Virus record (IMG/VR): IMGVR_UViG_3300030419_006576
Location: 1-38,025 of that record
DNA from: a virus
Direction: 5' to 3' (one strand)
DNA length: 38,025 nucleotides
In this document: in pieces, positions 21,001 through 27,299 of the stretch
Numbering within the stretch: the first letter of the stretch is position 1
How the letters are laid out: each line of letters starts with the position of its first letter
Notes under the pieces: model-generated
Database searches by the model: none
What the model was told of the DNA's origin: nothing
Seen by the model: the letters and a program-made list of their open reading frames with translations, nothing else
Made by a program: the position numbers and the translations under genes

Positions 21001-21567
21001 AGAATATCAATGACGGCGGAAAAACAAACATCCACTATTAGTCACTTTTTGACCAATAACGAATTGCTCAATGACACGCCGATCTCAAAAGATCTGAGAT
21101 GGATGGTGTTCAAAGTTAAACGGAAAGCGCAAAAGAGTTATTATAATTCAACACTAACGGCCAAAGATGATCAGAAATATAAATTCAATTTGGGGGATGC
21201 CGGTAGCGAAGGAGAGGTGCCGAACTATTCTTATAACTGGCCATATGACTTCTTTAGTTTGGTCGAGTTGGCAAAAGTAAACACAGCCGTGCAGATTGGA
21301 GGTGCAATGCCAGTCACGCCACCGGACATTACAGCGGATGCCGAAGAGCCGATGCCCGTGGCTGTTAAGCCGCCCGTCCAGGGAGGTCCATCAGAAATAC
21401 CACCAGAGGATGCCGTTATGGAAGATAAGAATGCCATGAAACAAAAACCGGGCGCCAAGAAGATGTTCAAAAAGCAGGTGATGAAGGCTGGCCAGTCATC
21501 TGCGGCCAATCAGGCGATGCAGGCGGAGACCGCAGCAAAAAATGCGGCAGAACCGGGCACAAGATAA
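12064..21567 (+). CDS. Giant virion protein (3167 aa) with two LamG/ConA-like domains
   Basis: One uninterrupted frame of 3167 codons. The first LamG/concanavalin-like jelly roll lies at about 205-460: an opening strand around VECWINSYNV, the GDWNHVAFSV strand, VKTYLNGELVD, then GALDEFRFWKKART and a closing LGVYYKFNEG. A second, more divergent one lies at about 733-983: FGMTFETEVLF, NEKWNLAFRIKPT, an RLYLGPH strand and ARAWMDYLTNDEIKAHARD-like closure. Between them is a helical region ending in NNINYIFKSKGTEKAFRNLI (about 656-680). The middle and C-terminal thirds are Tyr/Thr/Ser-rich beta material without a recognised domain. The last 80 residues are Pro/Ala/Lys-rich and probably disordered. 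LamG-like folds usually bind glycans or proteins. The place after gp25 and gp6 invites comparison with T4 gp7, the next wedge gene, but no sequence match to gp7 is visible. It is most likely a baseplate or tail-fibre-type scaffold. Confidence 0.7.
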   Translation: MPNIKDLFENQNKSYQVLSSKNISDLTASDDVESFGYLQAYKKEDDRFFPAADYTKPEHFVKYGSAKRYYVDSIRRIYRMYPYDGSHKEKIEWHNSSSYLDNFIFNTEYPRTNGFLNLAVPSYGTMTVYGFSSTSLRSAFASSSTSQYVSIVGGPHAAAVIDTEDDTTPKDYKSKSAKSSYVSTLANIYDVSKRRASNLAMDGTPGNTVECWINSYNVKSGSDSLTTALFDLWNGPPGGYELSDIHTALGSASYGRFLIEKRVFRDKGLPHKGANFHVTYMSGTSGVERVPVLLTGTVGNITSSGDWNHVAFSVKNSGLSDSDRGLEVKTYLNGELVDRILTGSSVGEVTGTLNANLGAYRYFPTSDIKVAAIETHAPSVTDFEGWGSLSGALDEFRFWKKARTSQDVGRNWFTQVHGGTNSDDANTDLGVYYKFNEGNTTSASFDLTVLDYSGRISNGTIKNYTTGMRHTGSAMVVAKAADQEFKDPIIYSFHPDVKRLFDSKEQLGEHYDYTNNSSIRGTFPDWILDEDVEKGGGHLGNIIQIISQYFDNVQVLTDYLSHLKDIEYTKYREIIAACKDNGGSFYSELAANVDSSLSSSFASKPLPFSKHLLNSVGLNVPELFVDATVLEALSSRNEDEIFKNKIAEVKNQIYQNIYNNINYIFKSKGTEKAFRNLIRCYGVDEELVKINLYGDNVTHEIRDNYRSTAAKKAYVDFNSNGRFSSVVYQMTASTLPYSNNATSSYIPSTADLPGGGFGMTFETEVLFPKKAKNNPGYQPYDYLTASLFGIHTALTKSTLDTSLFAGETTWGSPDFSEFKVYAVKDVNESHPRYAGDAYFQLTSSALGINLTSSVFKGIYDNEKWNLAFRIKPTKYPWANSVVSSTGSLSSYEVSLYGVNTNLDIVSNEFLLSASVDSSHANNFLSGSKRLYLGPHRTNFTGAILSRSDVKISSTRAWMDYLTNDEIKAHARDAENRGVLHPYRNAFVFQTSSSPFYIPRSDLMIFEWDFSQVTSSDALGQFQFQDISSGSTSANYEPWGVTDDRYGGLRDILRSQYAGVGNLFPAGSKEVVQREYIYSAKQVPPEIINSSDMVSILERDDLVFTKESRPIDYFIAVEKSMYQTITQEMLKMFATIQDFNNLIGEPVNRYRGQYKDMEKLRSLFFENIGNSPDLDKYVDFYKWIDASITKFLEQFFPASANYAKDMRTVVENHVLERNSYRTKFPTLEMKQEDPETTILGINELTYNWKYGHGLLPSDEVESNNCLWWGQRAERGNHRISQSVAAVNDDRATILHVATTDNSGSYLKRIQGSTYVLRKLSRPYKEGVTFSEQVHGGVNYPGNKTGDFYKAKVREFGNDNTITFDSERIFSDSERNCDDDDNTKYKEKLKFELKPSTEPSAFRGSLIAPFNMYYKDTAMTASSIIRDIANEVEFVNLHADSYGPNNEISMQSPFTEKYVGGNQHRHVALNNPTGTTENDLDNPLTRPEAFVIKLDGENRIQGPDYGNAHKPRATYTREPLAKRPLNIKNILQRTGSTPSTIIGNYTKNYEVVQTSGRKTNNKYFVEATGTGFGHLTDTTGLWASPEVPFLSGNFDFVLPARKVYNTIFAEKFSAPGSFEVISRGYTDPFSEEYSVYNALPFRNLTVRGRSFKKLSWETKGTSHKPSARLLMSASIWSTSSLGLRSLLTRHAAWGGYDYDAHTSASFHKVNRNALRTIEYDGESTTAFLTGTQHDNWWVQHAIPRSDLQYTWITASINQSDPTNVFGFGYFPPYGEVSSSGGGWESAVNFITASCVGGYRLASLRVMGEDIGSGKINFIPNDFVGLNTNINDPISASANTVGYPSGAFFYKSPTASPGTWRYFGGLVRSGFAGKWSALILNGLNHHRNGPYQHPTWKQIRTGETAIARHHKKNNTFSISVRNEENINKFTVFPRLSKLEDLRGLLSYKDMQGFGHKISRASVTNENYTEPMITSKFSPIRHTLDTVNDKILSELVVDHTYANNLVTFANPALASRIELAMGGRNDIRPLKEAQEQIYDKLVHTYIGGTIPADSNPIKSFKNMIYKETVYPKHQHSYLDKTRGRTKYTETITDLQSSDYTKALGEQRTFWKDSTPYPLPNGRSRGATYARNALGYIVSDPKETGACLDGTTFATDLSVWPLDVTLSNVDAGLTNLQPTGSANGQLSVDTTTPTLIKMERNRSYDVPTASFCYEYHNQQYIFMPHNTVGTASGGPSARPHTQVILSPLIPKWQTGQLANKSPWFNTYEDYALDIRSMAQEYTVIPEFRISEHMGYYLDKGGDFRSINNKFMTLEGGALSQSAATEEGVFDSAFFNEYSHSDFLKHFEIIEKQHEGISEATQVTVKCHGVKKLLPYNGFYPVLRTVQLGNLFSQSFAPFLTGSTQFQTNPYAERLSSMMQPFFNPGILYNTIKSGIAVDWVALTGSDINQASTNETFLTGNAGTFRLPFESLVDPAAYLPTPTGSSIHDGKSSLYYADTTTYRGSQEHVSSSFSVWKGQSKPHYSMAMNNFLAEVPSFFLKGGRFKNLISGPESGIKPFVSGVTYYMDLVTYKTDDFKMYEGPQRVTGSSLAFGRTPVQCRGTHYGPAFAVTGTSDLTRPTNWRFDPAFAPYTPPYFYGKSITTFVFKPHHLWEMLPGESQAIGDQTGFTMNDVLGWIKDYGTVHSNTQELDERGYLTGALTAIPKNKEHPPQYQEWATAAREQMTNASSFNLFDIIEIPSVEFNPQTNQPIKTTNAKTNKFWSISPKFECPTLNFSGTVSTNDIFPDAADGIDCNTRGMWRGYGDAPKSDQGIFFEVKETYPTITYAAKASKNFDPLQGSSVNPPLSASLMQHLGFKTGLRRRVGEVAETKRIYEAVVAIPFKETNGKKKFFPIMSATDPVMRSILSRKVVKSILGQGEPVSPDIYVPGDSIINMVETMQNYVFPPNLDFITNEDVAPFCMYIFEFDHELNRQDLEDVWQGVMPRISMTAEKQTSTISHFLTNNELLNDTPISKDLRWMVFKVKRKAQKSYYNSTLTAKDDQKYKFNLGDAGSEGEVPNYSYNWPYDFFSLVELAKVNTAVQIGGAMPVTPPDITADAEEPMPVAVKPPVQGGPSEIPPEDAVMEDKNAMKQKPGAKKMFKKQVMKAGQSSAANQAMQAETAAKNAAEPGTR

Positions 21568-21583
21568 TAGGGAGATATTTTAG

Positions 21584-22771
21584 ATGACATTTTTTAATAA
21601 AAAGGAAGAAGTGTTAGATATAGAACTAACTCAGTTCGGAAAGTATCTCGTATCTCAGGGAGAGTTTGATCCCACCTATTACGCCTTCTTCGATGACGAT
21701 ATTGTTTACGACGGAAGATATGGGGGCTTAATAGCGGAAACCGGCAGCAACCAAAGCTCGATTGAAGTGAGGATAAAAGATGTCCCAAGAAATCATGCTC
21801 AATATGTATATACTGGTATAGAATCACAGGTCAGGAGAAACAATCGTTTAATTCGAACTGGCGAACTATTGCACGATGGGAAGACGCTGTTTTTGGGTAA
21901 GAAAGATCCCAATTTAAAGATTTTTGAACCTGTAGGCGATAAGAACTTTTCTTCTTATGCACCACTTGGGTCTTCCGATCTGGTCAACGACAAGTCGCCC
22001 GCATGGAATATCAAATTATATCATGGGGAGATCGACACGTCATCGATTCAATTGACTAGCTCGGCCACTGCCGTGGGGATGAAAATTCCTCAACTCAATG
22101 CCACAATAGAATATATTACTTCTGTTACTGGCCCGAACGACAAGTCATTATCGAGTGGTCAAAGTTGCGCAAACCCATTTCAGGCACAACAGCCTTCGGA
22201 TGTGACCGAGGCAGATGTGCAGGACGAGTTGTATGGCAGCGACGAAAAGACGTCTGGCCTTACATCTGAGGTTTATGACGAGTTTGAAGACGACTCCAGA
22301 ATCAGAGTAAAGAGAGGTCAAATAATATTAAAAGCTGAAGAGTTTAACACGGCCTATGTTAATGAAAATTTTGATGTAGAAGTTTTTGAAATGACCAGTT
22401 CGGTTAATATTGCTGGAGAAACTGAAGATGTGTGGGTGCCATTATACTTTCAAAGAAAGGTGGACGAAAATGGTAATTATATGCGAGTCAAATCGGAGGA
22501 TGATTTGTATGATGAATTGGATGATACTGACAGCAGTTTTGTTAATTATTTTCTTGATTTAAATGCCGACAGGGATATATTAGAAGAGTTCCTGTGTCCA
22601 ATTATAGCAGAAGAGGAAAAAGTGGGTGGAAGAGATATTTATGATATGGGATATAGATACATATGTCCCGATGTAGACTTGCTAAAGAGGGCCGCCCAAA
22701 TTGGCGGAAGCGTCATAGAAGATACATATGTGGGATCTATCCAACAAGAAGATATTGAGGAATGTGATTAA
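21584..22771 (+). CDS. Virion structural protein, marine T4-like phage type (395 aa)
   Basis: The product is 395 residues, from an ATG preceded by GGGAG. The N-terminus (FFNKKEEVLDIELTQFGK, then GEFDPTYYAFFDDDIVYD) resembles a protein family I recall from marine T4-like phages, which is usually annotated only as a structural protein. It also shares an N-terminal pattern (LD..LT..G+...G.F...F..DD.I.Y) with the product of 30663-31595, so the two probably have a common fold. The C-terminal half is strongly acidic (DEF..DDSR, DDLYDELDDTDSS, QQEDIEECD). The stop overlaps the next ATG (TAATG). The function is unknown; a baseplate or tail-appendage connector is a guess from context. Confidence 0.62.
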   Translation: MTFFNKKEEVLDIELTQFGKYLVSQGEFDPTYYAFFDDDIVYDGRYGGLIAETGSNQSSIEVRIKDVPRNHAQYVYTGIESQVRRNNRLIRTGELLHDGKTLFLGKKDPNLKIFEPVGDKNFSSYAPLGSSDLVNDKSPAWNIKLYHGEIDTSSIQLTSSATAVGMKIPQLNATIEYITSVTGPNDKSLSSGQSCANPFQAQQPSDVTEADVQDELYGSDEKTSGLTSEVYDEFEDDSRIRVKRGQIILKAEEFNTAYVNENFDVEVFEMTSSVNIAGETEDVWVPLYFQRKVDENGNYMRVKSEDDLYDELDDTDSSFVNYFLDLNADRDILEEFLCPIIAEEEKVGGRDIYDMGYRYICPDVDLLKRAAQIGGSVIEDTYVGSIQQEDIEECD

Positions 22772-25700
22772 TGACAGTAGCGGTAGTCAGCAATGAGAGC
22801 ATTATAGGGTCTTTAACACCGAATGTTTATGTTAGTAACATTTCTTTGGAGAGCACCGGTCAAACAATTTTAAATGATAAAAATACTAGCACGGTCAGCA
22901 TACACACTGCTTATACAGAAAAAAATCCCACTTGGATAACCAAAACAAAGGCGCAGGGAGAGGATCTACTTACTAATCCACCCTCTGTTCAATACAGTCC
23001 TTCGAAATTAAAAATCAATATAGATATGGTTTTGAAAGAAATGACGGCAGGTGTGGGGCAATTTTGGGTTGGTTTGCCAAATTATCATGAGTATGTGAGT
23101 ATAATTTCTTACTTTACGACACACTCTCTTGCAACCAAGATTCTTTCTATAGGTTCTAACTCGATAAATTTTACTTTTATTACTGACGAAGGCGTAGAAA
23201 AGATGGCTTTGTCCATAATTTCTCTTATAAAAAATAATTTATTAACCAATATGGAGAAAGAAGCCTTAATGGGTTTGGGCCTAAGCGATGCCTCTTTCAA
23301 GGCTCCGTTTCAATTGGCAATAAAGCCGCCTGAAAATTACGATTATAAGGCTGGCTGGAATGATTTTCAATCTAATCTTATAAATTTTTTGCTCGACCAC
23401 ACTGAGGCTGCAAATATAGATACTCTGGCAAATATAATGAAGAGTAACATGGCAAATTATGAAAATACCACGACACCTTATCTTGAGGTGGATGCGTATG
23501 GAAAGACCATGAACAATTATAAATTCACCAAGCAGCACACACATGATGTTGGAAATCCTCGGCATTTGTCATTTTCTGCCATGAGCTATTTGAACCTGGA
23601 ACAGATGACTGCCGATCTGGGTATAGATTTTAATGTGTCTAACATCCCACACGGGAAATTGACATATGAACAAATCATTGATAATTTTAAAGTTAATACA
23701 AAATCTTTTATTTACATAGATCCTTTGGACAATAGTATATGGGCTGGCCCTGTTCACAAAGCTGAACAAACCAGCGAAGCTAAAGAGTTGGATGTGGGAT
23801 CGGAACACTGGCGAACTGGCCACACTGAGACAGCCGATTCATTTACTGTTAACAAGACTGTGGTAACAAATGCTAAAATACACGACTTCAGAATAGTTGA
23901 GAGAATTGAGAAGATTAATCTTGACCTATCCTTCTTGGAAACACAGGTTTATAATAAAGAACTGACGAGTAAGCATATAACAAGGGACAAAACAGAAGTT
24001 TTAAAACAGCCTGCTTATTTTACACCGTTGCACATAGGCAGAGACGCGGATGGTAATTGTAGATTCATGTTTGGTCTGGATCACTATACGATGTTAATAG
24101 AGAACACTTTGTTTGGAAAGATCTGGCAACCATTTAGTCCTTCTCAGTTAGAAGATTTGCAGTTAAATACTAAGTTGGTCAACCTCAAAGTGAAGAGAAG
24201 AAGGGTTGAAAACATTTCTGCCCCCAATCGCCTTGGCGGTCTGGAGGTGGATGAGAAGCCTTTCAAGACTGGCTATTTGGGAGAGCCCCACATAGATGAA
24301 GAGGAGATAATAGAAACTATCGCTGTTGGCAAGGACAGCGGCACTAATGGCTTTACAGTAAATCCTTCTGGTGGGAAACTAAAAGAAGTTATTTTGTCAA
24401 TGCCGCAACCGGGCGCCCTTGGAAACAATTACCACAAGTATGGAATCCGGTTCTTCACAGGAACAGACCCAGAAATGACCAGCATTACAGATGGCCATTA
24501 TCAATATGGTGTTGAGTTAGAGATTATAGATAATACTGTTAATTTTATATTGGAGCAAATTGGCTTATTATATGAGAGCTATCATTCACTAAGCTCCTAT
24601 TACGAAGAGGCAATTCTACCACAGGCATACGATAGTCGCAATAACAGATTTAGACAAACATTCGGGGAAAAGTGGCTATTCGACCCCACGCTGGAAAGGC
24701 CCTGGGTAAATGCTATAACTATTCTTGTTAATGTCATTAATCGCTTTCGCTCGCCCGAGAATCCTCTGCAATCTATGTCTGATGACTATATGGCTGTTAA
24801 TGCGTCTGTATTTAATATTCCTTCGGTCCAATTTGGTTTGACGACTATTAGCGATCCTATTACTGGGACTCCACGAGGTATTAACGCATTAAAAAAAGTA
24901 ATGCTCGATGTTTGTAAGAAGTTGTCTAAAATGGCTGGCACAACTTTAAAGCGTTTTGATGACACGCCACATGTGGATGATCAAAATTTTGATGTTGTAA
25001 AAGAGCCCCAACAGGCCATGTATAAAACAAAGGCGACTGATAAAAGAACAATAAAAATAAATTATTGGTTTTCTAATTTGTTTAATAGTGATATTCCAAA
25101 ACATTTCGGATATGACTATTTGTCTCCTAGTGGAAAATATATAACAAGCCAAGTTTCAACTGGCTTACACACTATTAAGGGAGGGGATTTTAAAAATCGC
25201 GTCTCGCAAGAAATATTTAAATACTTCAACACTGATACATTTAACGACGGCACGTTTGACATAGTAGATGTTGAAAATGGATTATCTTACACTCAAGATG
25301 ATACTCCATATAACACTGGTTACACCTTCTTTACGCCATCTAATATTAATTTTAAAAAGGCCGGCAAAAAAACTTCCCCCGGATTCAAAGTCCCAGTGGT
25401 GCCAATGGGCACTTCTCCTGGCAGCAATAAGGACCAAACTTCTAGTGATCTTGTTTCCAAATCTGCGTGGTCTATGCTAAATCCTGGGGTTTCTTTGCAA
25501 GATTGGAAAACGTTTTCCTTTATTGCGAGCAAAATAATGAATTATAACTTTAGTGGTCGCTTGTCGTACTCTGACTCCACCACATCTCAGAGCACAAAAA
25601 CGCTTTATTCTGATGTGCAAGATAAAATTAAGTTTCATTTAAATGAGATTCTGTCACATAAAAATTGTACTGCTGTGATGAAAGCGGATACGAGCAAACA

Positions 25701-27267
25701 AGAAGAGGACGCAACAGTGATGGAAGATGCGTCAAATTATTTTGCCAAGTCTTTGATTGATAGTTCGGATAAGATCGATGAAAATTTGGTTCCAACAGAC
25801 AAAAAACTTGATCCCTTAACAGTTAGTTATACTGGTGGCTCACAAAATTCTTTATTTTTGGCCTTGACACACCAAATTGCCAACCACTGTCTTGAGGGTG
25901 ATAGTAAGCAAGACGCCCAGTTCCATATTAATTTCTTTACTCCTTCTACGGACACGGAAGACACTATTATACCATATTTGAAAGCACAAGATGGAGTTGA
26001 TGTAGAAAGTGAATTGGAAGCTTTGCCCAACGCCATCAAGTCGCTAATACTTTATACAAATAAGCAAGCCCAGGTTAGATATCCGTGGCAGCAAATTGGA
26101 AAAAATGTTATGTTGAATGCCAGTTATAAAGGCATGTTTTCTTTAAATTATCAAAATATAAAAAGGATAGAGGTCCTCACCGGGTTTGAGCAAACATATG
26201 TTCCAAATGGAACACAAGCACTTATTAACAGCCCGTTGTGGCAACCTCTTACTCAGCAAATATTTGATCAAAATGTTGGGCAGAGTTTGTTTTGCCGGCT
26301 AAAGTCTTATATAAATCCAAAGCTTGGAGTGGGGCTCCCAAGTTGTTTGGAGATGCCCGTATTTCATGAGCATTTTATTTTAAACCCTTCTGATGAAGGC
26401 ACAATACAAACAGATTTCCCACCTGTCCCGTTTGATATACCGCCCATGGAAGAGATGCCGGGTGCAGAAATAATCTTTGCAAAAGAGCCTCCCCCGCAGA
26501 CACCTGTCCCAATTCCACCACCAGCCCCCGCCGGAGGTGAGACCGCCCTCTCTAAAAGGACGGGCGTAAAAACCAACAAGGGAGGTCAACCCCCCGCAGC
26601 TGCATCGGCTCGAAAGAAGGGGGCCTTGGCAAATGTTGTTGCTGCAGCTGATAAGAGGAAAAAAGGTTCAGGCCCAGCACCGAGGGTACCAATAGGCGCC
26701 CCATCGTCCACAAGACTAGTTGGCGGCACCACAACAGGAGCCCCATCGGATAAGAGAAAAACAGGAACCAGTGCTGGTTCGGCTGCGAAAAGAAAAACTG
26801 GGGTTAGTAAAATTGCAGCAGTCGCTGCCGACAAGAGAAAGACTGGAACTGCCGCTGTCACGAAGGCTAAGAGGCAAGGCGCCCCCGGAGTTGATCTGGG
26901 TGGTTTACAGAAGTCGGCATCGAAAGACGCAAGAAAGGGAACCCAGCCACAACCTCCTTCTGCAGATCCCCGATTGACCGCTCCACCGCCGCAACCCCCT
27001 CCCAAGCCGCAGAGGCTTACGGATTATATGAGCACCGGCGTTGGAGTTGAGCCTCCAACAGAAGAAGAAATAAGAGTTGCGAAAGAGGTTGTGACTAAGC
27101 AGGACCCGGCAGATCCAAGACTAACAGCTGCCGCAGGCCCATCGGAAGATCCAAGAGTGACCGGGCCATCATCCACGAAGACACACGGCGCCCCACAGCC
27201 GCCAACACATGCCCCATCTGGGGATGCTATGGCTATCCCGGTACCGGGTTTTATGAAGGGTTTTTAG
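22771..27267 (+). CDS. Large virion protein (1498 aa) with basic repeat tail
   Basis: The product is 1498 residues. Residues 1 to about 1220 are a mixed alpha/beta globular region with many Tyr, Asn and Thr and no recognised domain or catalytic motif. From about 1224 to the end the character changes sharply to Pro/Ala/Gly/Lys/Arg low complexity. Seven short basic repeats come first (SKRTG, ARKKG, DKRKKG, DKRKTG, AKRKTG, DKRKTG, AKRQG), then three D-P-R-(L/V)-T units. The tail is almost certainly disordered. It sits between two other virion-type genes and is coupled to the upstream one by TAATG, so it is read as a structural protein. Whether the tail binds DNA, membrane or an acidic protein (the upstream gene's product has an acidic C-terminal half) is open. 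Confidence 0.65.
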   Translation: MTVAVVSNESIIGSLTPNVYVSNISLESTGQTILNDKNTSTVSIHTAYTEKNPTWITKTKAQGEDLLTNPPSVQYSPSKLKINIDMVLKEMTAGVGQFWVGLPNYHEYVSIISYFTTHSLATKILSIGSNSINFTFITDEGVEKMALSIISLIKNNLLTNMEKEALMGLGLSDASFKAPFQLAIKPPENYDYKAGWNDFQSNLINFLLDHTEAANIDTLANIMKSNMANYENTTTPYLEVDAYGKTMNNYKFTKQHTHDVGNPRHLSFSAMSYLNLEQMTADLGIDFNVSNIPHGKLTYEQIIDNFKVNTKSFIYIDPLDNSIWAGPVHKAEQTSEAKELDVGSEHWRTGHTETADSFTVNKTVVTNAKIHDFRIVERIEKINLDLSFLETQVYNKELTSKHITRDKTEVLKQPAYFTPLHIGRDADGNCRFMFGLDHYTMLIENTLFGKIWQPFSPSQLEDLQLNTKLVNLKVKRRRVENISAPNRLGGLEVDEKPFKTGYLGEPHIDEEEIIETIAVGKDSGTNGFTVNPSGGKLKEVILSMPQPGALGNNYHKYGIRFFTGTDPEMTSITDGHYQYGVELEIIDNTVNFILEQIGLLYESYHSLSSYYEEAILPQAYDSRNNRFRQTFGEKWLFDPTLERPWVNAITILVNVINRFRSPENPLQSMSDDYMAVNASVFNIPSVQFGLTTISDPITGTPRGINALKKVMLDVCKKLSKMAGTTLKRFDDTPHVDDQNFDVVKEPQQAMYKTKATDKRTIKINYWFSNLFNSDIPKHFGYDYLSPSGKYITSQVSTGLHTIKGGDFKNRVSQEIFKYFNTDTFNDGTFDIVDVENGLSYTQDDTPYNTGYTFFTPSNINFKKAGKKTSPGFKVPVVPMGTSPGSNKDQTSSDLVSKSAWSMLNPGVSLQDWKTFSFIASKIMNYNFSGRLSYSDSTTSQSTKTLYSDVQDKIKFHLNEILSHKNCTAVMKADTSKQEEDATVMEDASNYFAKSLIDSSDKIDENLVPTDKKLDPLTVSYTGGSQNSLFLALTHQIANHCLEGDSKQDAQFHINFFTPSTDTEDTIIPYLKAQDGVDVESELEALPNAIKSLILYTNKQAQVRYPWQQIGKNVMLNASYKGMFSLNYQNIKRIEVLTGFEQTYVPNGTQALINSPLWQPLTQQIFDQNVGQSLFCRLKSYINPKLGVGLPSCLEMPVFHEHFILNPSDEGTIQTDFPPVPFDIPPMEEMPGAEIIFAKEPPPQTPVPIPPPAPAGGETALSKRTGVKTNKGGQPPAAASARKKGALANVVAAADKRKKGSGPAPRVPIGAPSSTRLVGGTTTGAPSDKRKTGTSAGSAAKRKTGVSKIAAVAADKRKTGTAAVTKAKRQGAPGVDLGGLQKSASKDARKGTQPQPPSADPRLTAPPPQPPPKPQRLTDYMSTGVGVEPPTEEEIRVAKEVVTKQDPADPRLTAAAGPSEDPRVTGPSSTKTHGAPQPPTHAPSGDAMAIPVPGFMKGF
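26551..26880 (+). repeat. Degenerate coding repeat: KRKTG-type basic units
   Basis: Seven irregularly spaced units encode (A/S/D)-K-R-(K/T)-(T/K)-G or shortened versions, separated by Ala/Val/Gly/Pro spacers. The first is SKRTGV at 26551 and the last AKRQG ending at 26880. Codons vary between units, so selection appears to act on the peptide rather than on the DNA. Confidence 0.75.
26962..27168 (+). repeat. Degenerate coding repeat: DPRLT units
   Basis: Three units encode A-D-P-R-L-T, A-D-P-R-L-T and E-D-P-R-V-T, at about 26962, 27109 and 27145, in Pro-rich spacers. They follow the basic repeats in the same tail. Different codons are used for the same residues (ccccgattgacc against ccaagactaaca). 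Confidence 0.65.
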
Positions 27268-27299
27268 ATGAGAGATATATTTAAGGAAGGTGTTTAAAA

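Noticed and set aside
26586-27005. 139-codon minus-strand frame, Ala/Pro-rich
   Set aside because: It mirrors the low-complexity repeat tail of the 1498-residue gene; the composition is explained by that tail.
27268-27297. 9-codon frame ATGAGAGATATATTTAAG...TAA between two large genes
   Set aside because: It is more simply the leader that carries the AAGGAAGG ribosome binding site of ATG 27300; no evidence of a functional peptide.
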